A DNA stretch of 64,000 nt from Phalacrocorax aristotelis (GCF_949628215.1 NC_134276.1:105686756-105750755), one strand, 5' to 3'. Shown: positions 37,384 through 47,835, counted from the stretch's first letter. Notes: a model not told the origin generated them from the letters alone. Numbers and translations are program-made.

Positions 37384-37505
37384 AGTAGCTCTCCCCGGCA
37401 GCGGCGCGGCCCCGCGGATTTACTGCCGGACCCCGCCGCGTCTCGCCGGCCGGGCTCTCTCCTTCCCTCCCTTCCTCCCTCCTTCCCCCGCTCCCGGCCG
37501 CCGCG
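37384..37505 (+). other. APP: APP 5' UTR (start inferred)
   Basis: The transcript start is inferred near 37,384. There, CAGTAGCTCTCCCCGGCAGCGG resembles the human start region, recalled as CAGTTTCCTCGGCAGCGG. The leader would be about 122 nt, somewhat shorter than the human leader of about 150 nt. It has no ATG. It is GC-rich at first, then holds a pure C/T tract at 37,455-37,489 about 16 nt before the start codon. I see no obvious counterpart of the human iron-responsive-element stem loop. The exact start is uncertain by tens of bases, because TATA-less CpG-island promoters usually start at several sites. Confidence 0.7.
37455..37489 (+). other. 35-nt pure pyrimidine tract in APP 5' UTR
   Basis: Only C and T occur from 37,455 to 37,489, followed by one G and another CTCCC. 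The tract ends 16 bases before the start codon. In RNA it is a CU-rich element of the kind bound by poly(C)-binding or polypyrimidine-tract-binding proteins. That role is inferred. Confidence 0.85.
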
Positions 37506-37562
37506 ATGCTGCCCCACTTAGCCCTCCTGCTGCTGGCCTCCGGCGCCGCTCGGGCTCTCGAG
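37506..37562 (+). CDS. APP: APP exon 1, coding part (signal peptide of amyloid beta precursor protein)
   Basis: This is the first coding exon of APP, a type I membrane protein cut by secretases and involved in neuronal adhesion and trafficking. The sequence encodes MLPHLALLLLASGAARALE and runs straight into the donor GTAAGC at phase 0. Human APP exon 1, recalled as MLPGLALLLLAAWTARALE, has the same length, the same ARALE ending and the same intron position. The peptide has a hydrophobic core (LALLLLA) and an A-x-A cleavage site; cleavage after residue 17 (ARA) would leave mature LE, as in human. The start has G at -3 (GCGATGC), and the inferred 5' UTR has no upstream ATG. The downstream exons, including the E1, Kunitz, E2, A-beta and cytoplasmic parts, lie beyond the window. 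Identity is very likely; finding a VPTDGN-like exon 2 downstream would settle it. Confidence 0.94.
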
Positions 37563-37568
37563 GTAAGC
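37563..37568 (+). other. APP: Splice donor of APP exon 1
   Basis: GAG|GTAAGC is a good consensus donor directly after the codon for Glu19. It is in phase 0, matching the human exon 1 boundary. Confidence 0.9.
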
Positions 37569-37593
37569 GGGGCAGGGGGCGGCCGGGCGGGGG
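37569..37593 (+). other. G-quadruplex-type motif just inside intron 1
   Basis: The + strand reads G4-CA-G5-CGGCC-G3-C-G5, which fits the four-run G3+N1-7 rule. It starts six bases after the exon 1/intron 1 junction, so the nascent RNA could fold next to the donor. Folding is inferred from sequence only. Confidence 0.6.
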
Positions 37594-38450
37594 CTTCCCC
37601 GCCGTCCTCCTCCGCTTCCCCGGGGCTTTGTCTGCCCGCAGCCGCCCCTGCGGCGTCGGCTTCCCCGCGACGGGGCGGGGCGGGCGGGGGTCGCCGGCGC
37701 CCGTCACGCAGTCGGGCGGCGGGGGGGGGCTCCCCTGCCCCGGCTGCCGTCGCCCTCCCGCCGCCGCCGCCGAACAATAGGGCCGCTCCCGCCGAGCGGT
37801 GCGGCCAGCCGCGGGGTGGTGGAGGCGGCGAGGAGGAGGAGGGCTGAGAGCCGCCGGGGCGGGCGCCCCCCGGCCCCGCCACGCGTGTCCGCCGTGGGCG
37901 GCTGCGTCCGTCCTTGCCGGCTCCCTTCGCTGAGCCGGTCGCCGCCGGGGCGCTTCCCCGTTAAGTTGGGCCGCCCCCCGCGGAGCCGTCTGGCGCGGCG
38001 GCGGGGGTCCGCGGGGAGGGGCGGCGGCGCTGGCGGGCGGGGCGGGGGTGGGCCCCGCGCGTCCCGCGGAGGTTTCTCCGCCGGGGAAGGGAAACTTTTC
38101 CTGCGTGGGGGCACGCTGCGGGCGGGGAAAGCGGGTGGCTCAGCGGCATCCTCCCCCTTCCCGGGGTCGTGGAGCCGTGATGCGGGTACCGCCGCCCACG
38201 GAGGAGGGAGGGGGGGAATGTGGGTGGCAGGAGGGCAGAGCAGGGCAGCGCCTTCCCCATCGCGCACCCACACGCAGGTGCGTGGGGCGGCGGCGGGGAG
38301 CTCCCCGCGGGCTGGCGCAGCAGCCCTGCGGGGGCGAGAAGGCGGCGCCCGCGGGGGTGCGTGGGGAGGGGGCGGTGGCTGCCGGGGCCGTGCCGTGTCT
38401 CCCCCACCCACCCGTGGGCGGGCCGGTGTGGGGCGGCGCGGAGGCGTGAG

Positions 38451-38461
38451 AAGATGGCGCC
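38451..38461 (+). promoter_or_regulatory. YY1-like site in the intronic part of the CpG island
   Basis: AAGATGGCGCC is one base away from the YY1 consensus AAGATGGCGGC. Such sites often lie just downstream of transcription starts in CpG islands. No start is established here. Confidence 0.4.
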
Positions 38462-38747
38462 TCTGCAGTGCAGCAGCGAGGCGCCGCCGTGCGCCCTGCG
38501 GCCGCCGGCAGCCCGCGCCCCTCCGCGGCCGCCCCTCCCCGGGGGCGGTCCCCTCCGCCGGGACCCCTCCGGCTGGGGTGGGGTGGGGCCGGTCCCCCGT
38601 TCCCCTCCTCCGGCCGGGGGTGTGAGCGCACCCCAGACCCTGCCGGGAGGAATCTGCGGGGCTTCGCAAGGCTTCACCTCAAAGGAGGGGCCGACAAGGC
38701 TGGGTGTCCGTGCTCTCCCCACCCACACACACCCCCCACACCTCCCT

Positions 38748-38765
38748 AAAAAAAAAAAAAAAAAA
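38748..38765 (+). repeat. A18 homopolymer at CpG island edge
   Basis: Eighteen A bases follow a C/CA-rich stretch (ACCCACACACACCCCCC). The base composition changes from very GC-rich to ordinary here. Confidence 0.9.
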
Positions 38766-41326
38766 GGCGGCGTCGGAAGGGAGAGTTACCTCCTGGTGTC
38801 CTCCGGTCCTTGGTTGCCAGACGTCGGCCTTGAGACCTCAGCTTCTGTCCTTCTCTAGCATTAACCCACCCTTCTGCCGAGGGGGGCTCAGGGTGTAGGT
38901 GGGGGTGAGGTGAATGCCAACGTGTAGCTTAAAAGCAGAGCGTGAAGCTTGGCGCTCCTCCTTGGGTAGGGGGATGCAGGGCTGCGGCTCAGGTGCCCTT
39001 CCCGGGAGGGAGCCTGGTACCCAGCAGGTGAGGAGAGATGGAGCAGAAGGCTCTCCGTCCCTGTCCCTCCCGGCTCCGCGGCTGCCAGCCACAGGCTTTC
39101 GCTTCCAGGCATGATCTTGCCAACGTTGAGCAGGGTATATCAAGCTGAGCAGTTATAAAGATGCTCAGAGGTTTTAAAGCTTCCAGTTACAAAACTCATT
39201 TGGGTTTTATCAGCTTGATGTGATCATTTGTTGTCTGAACGCAATAGGAGGAAATCTCTGCCTTGAGTGCATAGCTGAAGTAAAAAATGAGGCTTTACAA
39301 TTGAGACCAAGCTTCAGAATACAGCACAGAGGGATGGACGTTTCTGCTGGGTCCCTGTAGCCCTGGTCTTACAGACAGGTGTGTGGGTATTGCCATTGTA
39401 AAGGTGCTTGTAAGAAAGGGGGCTTGGATTTTGCACCAAGACTGTTCAGGGGAGAGTCTCTGTTCAGAGACCTCTGCAGTGGTGTCTGCCTTAGTGACAT
39501 CCAGAATTTTCAGAGACATCCTTTGCCTCAAAACATTTTCTTAAATATGGGCACTGATATTTCTGCAGAAGCTTTAAATCTTGTTCTGTCATTCCATATG
39601 AGCATTTGCATTTATCCTTTTTAAATTTTTTTTTCATGTTTGATAGTGGGGTAGGTTTTAACATCTGGTCTTCTTGTGATCAGGCATTTGACAGTCTTGA
39701 TACTCTCAGGTTCATGTTTTGAACAAGTGACTGCTTTTATAATACTGAAATATTTTATATTAGGGATTATATGTGTGCATTTACCACACTTGAACTGTCT
39801 TCATACGCTAATATGTGCAATTTCAATGTTTGAATTAGATTCTCTGTAGATCTCTTTTCTGAAAAGAAACATATTTCTTGCCATTTAAAAAAATTCTTTC
39901 TGGAAAACTGGAAAGAACCTCTACTTTGCTATAACAGGGCACAGTATAAGGAAGAGGGAAAGCAGGAACAAAACAAATTCTTTCTCTATTACACATGAAG
40001 AATTCCTTTCTAAAATTACAGGTAGATTAATATTTATGTAGCTTTAAAGGAAATATTCCTTAGTGATGCTTTGGTGATGTCGTGGTTGCTTAGCATGTTG
40101 CTTCTGCCACTTCTGTGAATCACACTCACTGATGTTAGGAAGCCCATTGGCCAAGGATCTCGTAATTTGCGAAACCATCATATTCTTCAGTAGCTATATT
40201 CCCATTTAATCTCTTTCCATTAACTGTCTGATTTCAGTAGATAAACGCAACATACAGTAACTATCCTTGTGAATTTGCGTGAATGATCCTAGTTTATAAA
40301 CCAAGAATTCTTCGCCTGTTCTGCTTGCTGCTCTAGCTCCATGTTTGCAAGCGAGAGGCTTATGCCAGCCAACGGAAATCAAGTTGCTAAGGTGTCGCTA
40401 TCATACAAGCTGACCCTCAGAAAGTCAGATGACAAGAAGTACGCTGCCTGACAGCTTTGTGAAACTGGGTGACGCAGTGCTTCATAGGTGGTTATTTTTG
40501 TTCTGTACTTTTTTTTTTTCTAAATGAAAGACCCAAAATATTGGTTTCTTCATCGCTTAGTTTTCAAGCAGACCTTTAGAAATCACTTTGCAATGTGGGA
40601 ATTACAGACTTTCGGTTCCTCTTCCCATCAGTTCTGTTCCCGAATTCCTCTGGCAAAGGTTTTGTGTTTGTTGAAGGGTCCCTTTTTGCACTTCCTATTT
40701 AAAATGCTGCCGTGTTGTGGTGGGCGGGTGGCTGTGTGGGTAAGCGGGGCAGGGCAGGCACTGTGGGTTCTGGTGTGCTGACAGGATCTTTGGCAGTCAG
40801 GTGGACAGGTTAGGAGAGTAAAAAAGGAACTTTGCCCTTGCTCCCTCATTTGTCTCTTGTTTGATTAATTAGTGAGCAATGAACAATTTTGAGACTTGAG
40901 TTCTCTTCAAGTGCGTTTCCTGGGAAAAATATGATCAGCTGCTCTGCTTCTTCGCAAAACATGGATGAAAACACAAGGGAACTGACAAGACACTGATATT
41001 TTAAATTTTTTTTTTGCATGAGCTGTTTGTGTGACGGAAGCAACTGATCTTTCATAATCAGTTTTAGTTTATCAGTGTTGAATTCTGTGGCAAACCTATA
41101 AGAATTATAGATCATCTTTGATGGCTTTTCATGACTTCCTCTTTGCATATGTTTATTAAACTGTAAAGAATAATGAACAGTTTGGTTTGTAAGTTGTATG
41201 AAGAAAAGGTATGATGCTTTGCTTTAATTGGCAGTCCTTTTCCAGTACAAAGCTTAGAAAAATAGCTTAAGAGCGTGGTAACTTCATGTAACCAGTTGAT
41301 AAATTGGCAGCTGTTTTTCTGGGCAG
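38766..41326. other. Intron 1 sequence without recognised elements
   Basis: Falls from moderately GC-rich (to about 39,120) to AT-rich. I see no repeat or exon-like open frame of note. Confidence 0.5.
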
Positions 41327-41367
41327 AATAATTTTACCGAGTCTTTTAGTGACTCGGTAAAATAATT
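41327..41367. repeat. Near-perfect 17-bp inverted repeat (hairpin)
   Basis: AATAATTTTACCGAGTC (41,327-41,343) and GACTCGGTAAAATAATT (41,351-41,367) are reverse complements with one mismatch, flanking the loop TTTTAGT. The inner 13 bp are perfect. It lies about 55 bases before an antisense CR1 in APP intron 1. Confidence 0.9.
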
Positions 41368-41423
41368 AACACAAGCTGCTGGGTGTGGTGACCTGATCAA
41401 GAAATTAGTAGATAGGATCCTTC

Positions 41424-41625
41424 AGGAAGGCTCTGGCCTACCCCCCTGCCCAAAGCAGGGGCAGCTCTGGGGTCAGACCAGGCTGCTCAGGGCTTTCTGC
41501 AGTTGGGTCTTGAAAATGGAGCTCCAAGGACAGAGCCTGTGCAACCTCATGGGGCAACCTGCTCCATCTGCAGTTTGATTGGGTTGCCCCTAGCTTGAGA
41601 TGCGTCTCCAAGCTGTTACTTGTTT
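41424..41625 (-). mobile_element. CR1 LINE fragment, antisense to APP
   Basis: CCTGCCCAAAGCAGGGGCAG, then CAGACCAGGCTGCTCAGGGC and TTGGGTCTTGAAAA are inverted CR1 3' sequence. This is followed by the partly decayed GCAACCTGCTCCA region. The terminal repeat is absent and divergence is high, so it is an old copy of the same general type as the one at 6.6 kb. Confidence 0.82.
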
Positions 41626-41792
41626 ATTTTTAAGGTAGTATCTCTAGGCTTAATTCACATCCTTAGTCCTGACTACTCTGGCTGAGTGTCATTTTGACAT
41701 CTGCTACATCTTCAAAAAATGTATGTAAAAATCAGGAGTTGAAAAAATTGTATTTGAGTTTAATAAAAAAATATTCATGTCTGTCAAATGTC

Positions 41793-41812
41793 CATGTGTA
41801 TATATACACATG
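41793..41812. repeat. 20-bp perfect palindrome in a TA/CA-rich patch
   Basis: CATGTGTATATATACACATG reads the same on both strands. It sits in about 200 bp of AT-rich, TG/TA-rich DNA (41,780-41,990). Confidence 0.9.
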
Positions 41813-44800
41813 TGTGCATACATATAATGCATCAAAATCACCTAATATGTCAACATAATGTATGCAAATATATTGAAATCCCCAACATATTTGCGTATTT
41901 AAAGTATGACATTAAAATCACCATACATGTACGTCTCTTTACATACATTATATTATTATATGGGCTATATTAAAGCAATAGTCACTTACATACCTTGTTA
42001 TGTCCAGGCAGTGAAGAGAGAGACTTCTAGACTGCTGCTGATAAAAATATAATTGGTTTTATATATGGTAATAGGTTCATTGAAGTTGTTAGGTGAGCTG
42101 TCTGGTGTGGTTTTAACACGTAAGTCTAGAGCTGTGTGTTACCGGATTTAAATTTGGGGGATTTTGAAAAAATCCTGTGGTGTAAGAAGATTAAAAGTAA
42201 AGCAAATTGAAAAAATTCCAAACGACTTTCTGTAAGCTTGGCTAAATGTTAGAGCATGCTCTTGCGATGAGAGTTTACAGCAGTTCCTGCCAGGCTCAGG
42301 ATTGCTAAGGGCAATGTTGATAGCAAGCTTGAGCCTAGAATCATTCGTAGACAAAGGACTCCTCAAAAGAGAAGTTAAAACTTTTGCTCTGACCTGCCTT
42401 CTTTTTTGTTTTGTTTGTTTAAAACTGAATGCACTCAGTCTGATGAACCCTTCTTCTCACAACTTGATCTGGAATCTACCCTCCTTCCCTGACTCTGCTT
42501 CAGAAATTCCTACAGTTGGGGTATTGAAAACACATTTTCCGACTCTTTAGGTGATACCAAACCAGCTGAGGGTATCAGCCAGTAATGGCTGGTATGTGGT
42601 TTTGAGTCTTCAGACCTAAATAAGTCCCTTTTCTGCCACTGATTGTAATGTGACATTGGTTCTGAAATGTGGGTACTTGTTGTCTTTTTTAATTCATTTT
42701 AATTAAAAATCCTTTAGAGAGCTACCTGATTATTAAATATTGTTGTGCTCTGCTGTAGATTGCGAAAGCTCTGGAGATGCTTCAAGTTAACAAAACCATC
42801 TACTTTTCCTTGTCAGAATTTAGTCATACAGCAAAAGAGAAACAAAACAAATGGGGATAATGGCCTCTGTTCAAGGGGATGAGTTTGAATGACAGCCAAT
42901 TAGTAAGTGTGTATATATATGAGTGTTTATTAAAAAAACCTAACAAATGCCACACCTCAAGCTCCTTGCTACTTGGAGGATATGGGATTGTTTTGCTACT
43001 GCACTTTGTGGCAGAATAAGTACTTGACAATGATTCAACTTATTACAAAACAAAATTTCACATGATGGAAATATACTGGTAAAGGGCAATACATGCCACA
43101 GTGTGTAATTAATGCCGGTATCTTGCAGTGGCTCATAAAACAGACTTTCTGGATGACAAACGCATTTTGGTGTGTGCATGTAAAGATATTAAAATAAGTT
43201 AGGCTTTTTAGAAGAGTGGGAAACTTTAAACCAGCTACTGATGGTAAGGACGCTGCTATTTCGCAACTGTGTACTGCAGGTTTCTTGCCTTGCATGGATT
43301 AAGAGGACCAGGACACAGTGATAGATATGGGTGTTGCTGGTTTCTTTAGCTTCCAGTGTAACCACTTTGTAAGTGCTGTGACTTCTTCAGCTGAGAAGCA
43401 GGACTTCTGGCTTGCTGTGTTTTCTTGATGATCCTCCCAGCAAGTTCAGCAGAATTAATCTTTTCTTGAGGACTTAGTATTAAAGGATAAGTGTAGAATG
43501 CAGTGATTTACAAGGCTTTCCAAAAGAAGTAAACCTTCTGGCCAACTGATGGCATTCCATGGATTGTGGGACAGATGAGTTTTAAACAGAGGAGCCCGTG
43601 AGCTGGTGTGCTTTGTGGTTTTATAATCTGGCTGCTCTTTTCAGGTGGCAGTTAAACACTGCTGTTTGGCTGGCAACCAACCTAGCTCAGGAGTTGGCTG
43701 CTGAAAGCTGCTTGTCCTGCTTCCACCAGTGGCCACCACTCTGTAAGCTCAGCCTTTTCAGCATTCTTTCACCCCTCTCTGGGCTGGTTTTACGATCCTG
43801 TGCCATGTTGAAAGAAGTGAGCTGTGCCTTTTTTGGTAGGTGTCATCTTCTGGCAGATGCTTCAGAGACCTGAGTCAGAAAATGGCTGCAAGCAGTTGAA
43901 CTGGCCCAGCTAAAAGGGCAGGCAGCTTCTTCGGGGAAGAACGACAACCTCTGAAACATCCTTTGCTGAAGTTGATATAATAGCATTTAATTAAGGCGTT
44001 AGTCGCTTTGCCTCCCTCTGGTGACCTGCCGCAGAGCTTGAACAGTCTTTTCACAACTGACCCCTCTTTGCTTCCCGATTGTTAAGTGTTAGCGTCAAGT
44101 CACTGTGAAAGGCAAAAATCCCCAAGGAGCCCTCTTCAGGGATGGATAACTCCATTCCATTCCCACTGACCCGTTTTGAGCTAATCCAGGTAGGAATTCC
44201 CTGTTCACCCTTTCCTGGGTTGTCTTTCCTTAGAGCACAGCGTATCTATTCAACCGCAGCAGATAACCTGTGACAGGAATGGGGCACAACTGGTTGTACC
44301 TGTTAGTAAAGGTATTTAAAAATTGCTCCTTTTCAGAGCAGGCTTCCACATGATCCACTTTGGCAGTTTGTATGATTTATGTAACTTCTGTTTGGAATTG
44401 CAATTAGTAAAACAAAGCGTATGTCTAATAGGAGTTCAGGCTGGGGCAGGGGGGAGGGTGAGCAAAACCCTGTATTGTTTGGGAACTGCATTAATTTTGG
44501 ACTTTGTTTTTGAAACTGCAAAAAGGGGGTTTATGCATACACAGCTCAAATTTAGGTAATACAGTTATTTGGTGCTAATAGATTAGAAATAATACTATTA
44601 ATGATTTTTATTTTTATGGTGAAGGCGAGAGTTGTCTCCTCATCCACCTCCACAATTTAGAAATAGTATCCAGTGGACAAACATAGGAGAAAATAGAGAT
44701 GGGGCAGGATTTTGGAGTTATTTCCAATTTCCTTGTCGTGCTATTGTATTGTTCCTGTGCCTGCAGCAAACCTTCTCTTACCTTATCAGCACATTTTTGA

Positions 44801-46064
44801 GGTAGAGATTGCTCATTTTGAAGCTCTGACCCTGTAAAATTGATTTTTCGCTAAATTACGGGCTCTTCAAAGGGCTGATTCCCCCCCCCAACCCGCATTG
44901 TCAGATACCATGATATAGTTCGGTGACAAACAGCTAACTTGAGTTGTTCTTCCTGTGCTTAGTTATGTAAATTTATCTGTAACTGGAGTTCTGGATCTGG
45001 AATAGGGAGTACTGAACTGATAAAGTAGTTTTGTTGCATACTGCTTTCTCATCATTTGAAAGGTAACTTGAAAAACTACATTTGTTCCCTGTGTCTTACC
45101 TGAAAACATGGAGAGAGATATTTTTCTTGTTGTATCATTGTTAAAGGTTTGATTCTGTTAATTTTTGAAGCTCCTCATAAACTGAGTCATGGCTTTTTAA
45201 AACACATCCCATATAATGCCTGTATATTTGTAAACAGTGAAAAATACAGTATTATCTAGGGGAAGGTAAACTGAGGAAGAGAACAGAACTGTTACTGCAA
45301 CAAAAAGGCAGTGGCTTTAAAATGGCATTTGTTATTTTTGGTATTTTCCTTTTTTTTCTTTATAGGTGTTGTAAATTTAAATGTACTAACTGTTGATTGA
45401 TTGTAGTTTAATTGTTGAGCACTTACAGCATGTAAATTAGGAGTTTTTGTACATGCCTAGCGTTAGTAAGCATCTGGACCTGTAGCAGGCGTTAAGGTGT
45501 TGGGTTGTGTTGAAGCTTGTTTGATACTCTTCTGCAGCTCTGCTATGTGTGCCTTCTCTGTCTTCTGCCCAGTTCTCTTCAGTATGAAGTGGAATAACAT
45601 TGCATTTAATGACACATCTTTCAGCATCCTAATTTTGTTTTGCCAGTTTTGTCTTTGGTTCCATTAAGCCTTGAAGAATAATATTGATCTGAAGTTGCTC
45701 AACAGCAAACATTCTAAACTGAGACTTCTGTAACTCCAACTAGTCCTTTCAGTGTTGCTTAGCTCCTAGAACTTCACTGCAAGCAACTTGCTGGCGGGAG
45801 CTTGTCTTTAATCCCAGCGTCCAGAAAAATATGACTTCATCATGAGAATGTCAGCTTTACTTTTTTTTTTGGGGGGGGACACCCACCCCAAACTTAAAAT
45901 TTATTATTTAAATTTATGCAAGAGAGTGGGAGTGGGAGTTGGAAAGCCTTAAAACTCAAGGAGCAAATAAGGGACCTGTAATACATGTGAGTGTTAGAGA
46001 GTTTTGAGGACTTCTGAAGGTCCCCAAAGGGACCTGGACACTGACAGTCTCTTTCAGTCTTGTT
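41813..46064. other. Intron 1 sequence without recognised elements
   Basis: AT-rich unique DNA. An octamer ATGCAAAT-like site occurs near 41,862. A T10-G8 junction lies at 45,861-45,878, close to the CR1 that follows. Confidence 0.5.
45861..45878 (+). repeat. T10-G8 homopolymer junction
   Basis: Ten T bases (45,861-45,870) run directly into eight G bases (45,871-45,878), resembling the T20-G9 tract at 34.1 kb. Confidence 0.9.
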
Positions 46065-47835
46065 TAGAATCATAGAACAGTTTGGGTTGGAAGGCACCTT
46101 TAAAGGCCATCTAGTCCAACCCATCTGCAATGAGCAGGGACATCTTCACCTAGATCAGGTTGCTCAGAGACCCCTCCAATCTGACCCTGAATGCTTCCAG
46201 AGATCACCAGCCATCTACCACCTCTCTGGGCAGCCTGTTCTAGAGTTTCACCTCCCTCATCATAAAAAAATTTCTTCCTTATATCTAGTCTACATCTACC
46301 CTCTTTTAGTTTAAAACCATGACCCCTTCTGCTATTGCAACAGGCCCTGCTAAAAAGTTTGTCCCCATCTTTCTAATAAGCCCCCTTTAAGTACAGAAAG
46401 GCCACAATAAGGCCTCCCTGGAGCCTTCTCTTCTCCAGGCTGAACAACCCCAACTCTCTTGGCCTGTCCTCGTAGGAGAGGTGCTCTAGCCCTCACATCA
46501 TTTTTGTGGCTGTCCTCTGGACCTTCTCTAACAGGTCCATGTCCCTCCTGTGCTGAGGGCTCCAGAGCTGGATGCAGCACTCCAGGTGGGGTCTCACCAG
46601 AGCAGAGCAGAGGGGCAGAATCACTTTCATTGACCTGCTGGCCACGCTTCTTTTGATGCAGCCCAGCATATGGTTGGCCTTCTGGGCTGCAAGCACACAT
46701 TGGCTTATGTCCAGCGTTTCATACACCAGAAGCCCAAGTCCTCCAAAGCGCTGCTCTCAGTCCCTTTATCCCCCAGCCTATACTGAATATTGGGGGTTGC
46801 CCCAACGCAGGTGTAAGACCTTGTACTTGGCCTTTTTGAACTTCACAAGGTTCACACAGGCCCACTTCTCAAGCTTGTCCGGGTCCCTCCTGATGGCATC
46901 CCATCCCTCAGCTGTGGGTCAACAGCACCACTTGGCTTGGTGTTGTCTGCAGACTTGCAGAGGGTGCACTTAATCCCACTATGTTGTTGAAGATATTAAA
47001 CAGTACTGGTCCCAATACAGGCCCCTGAGGGACACTACTTGTCACCAGTCTCCATCTGGACATTAACCACTACCCTCTGGATGTGGCCATCATGGAGAGT
47101 GGCTTGGTGACTAAATCGGGCAATTCCCTCAGGACTCTGGGATGCATCTTGTCAAGATCCATAGACTTATGCGTGTACTGGTTCCTCAGGTCGTCATGAA
47201 CCTGATCTTCTCTTACGGTGGGAGGGACTTTGCTCCCCCAGTCCCACTCTTGCCGTCCATCCACTCAATTGGTGTGGGAAGAGAGGTTGCCAGTGAAGAC
47301 TGAGGCAAGCTGTTGAGTACCTCAGCCTTCTCCTCATCCATTGTTACCAGTTTGCTAGTCTTGCTCACCAGGGGGGTTATGCTTTTGCTGACCTTCCTTT
47401 TCTGGCTGACATACCTGTGGAAGGCTGTCTATCATTTTTTTGTGTCCCTTGCCAAGTTCAGCTCCAGCTGCTCCATGGCCTTCCTGACCCCATCCCTATA
47501 CAACCAGGCAGCATCCCTGTATTCTTCCCAGGATACCTGTCCCTGCTTCCCCTGCTTGTGCACTTCCTTCTTGCCCTTCAGTTTGACCAGCAGGTCTCAA
47601 CTCAGCCATGCTGGTCTCCTCCTGCCTTCCTTTTGTGATTTCTTACACCTGGGGATCGAGAGCTCTCGTGCTCTATGAAAGGCATCCTTAAAGATCTGCT
47701 GGCTCTCTTCTGCTGCCTTGTCCCTGAGGGCAGTTTCTCAGGGGGTAAGGGGGTACTATAGGCTGACTCCTTGAAGAACTGGAATTTTGCTTTCCTAAAA
47801 TGCAGGGTTACATTAATTTCTACTTTGACATTGTC
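46065..47835 (-). mobile_element. Long CR1 LINE fragment, antisense to APP, with an internal deletion
   Basis: The inverted 3' end starts at AGAATCATAGAACAG with GGTTGGAAGGCACC. Reading the minus strand backward from there gives ORF2 C-terminal wording ([20 protein letters not shown] at 46,493-46,726), the HLG/cysteine region, and then the SGVPQGS-like DNA near 47,040. Just past 47,090 the sequence jumps to the region upstream of the reverse transcriptase core (DKMHPRVLREL...LSMM, 47,070-47,264), and it continues to about 47,835. The stretch that should hold FSKAFDTV is absent. Frameshifts and stops break the frame throughout. It is the longest repeat in the window. Confidence 0.92.

Larger units (their letters stand above)
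37260..37384 (+). promoter_or_regulatory. APP: APP core promoter, TATA-less
   Basis: The 125 bases before the inferred start contain no TATA box. In order they hold a CTCF-like core CCGCTAGGGGT (37,264-37,274), a GC box GGGCGGGG (37,282-37,289), a second GC box GGGGGCGGG (37,319-37,327) and an E-box ATCAGCTGAC (37,335-37,344). The human APP proximal promoter, as I recall it, has the same two key sites in the same order: the APB-beta/CTCF site near -90 and the USF site near -45. Spacing between them is wider here because of inserted GC-rich sequence. Binding is inferred from motif conservation only. Confidence 0.85.
36640..38720. promoter_or_regulatory. CpG island spanning APP promoter, exon 1 and start of intron 1
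   Basis: Base composition changes sharply from AT-rich flanks to very GC- and CpG-rich DNA. There is a weaker shoulder from about 36,640 and a dense core from about 36,880 to 38,720. The downstream edge is a C/CA-rich stretch followed by an 18-base A run at 38,748-38,765. The long open frames on both strands here (up to 321 codons) are explained by the scarcity of AT-rich stop codons. They show proline, arginine, alanine and glycine low complexity rather than protein domains. Confidence 0.9.

Noticed and set aside
36846-37517. Minus-strand 223-codon frame across the APP promoter as a possible divergent gene
   Set aside because: It is compositionally driven, it overlaps the conserved CTCF and E-box sites, and no domain is recognisable.
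37704-38669. Long minus-strand open frame of 321 codons over the CpG island, with other long frames on both strands from 36,846 to 38,858
   Set aside because: These arise from GC-rich DNA with few stop codons. They are proline, arginine, alanine and glycine low complexity, overlap in all frames and cross the APP promoter and donor, so they are not genes.
38748-38765. A18 run as the tail of a retro-inserted gene
   Set aside because: There is no upstream gene-like sequence or target duplication; the DNA before it is the CpG island's C-rich edge.
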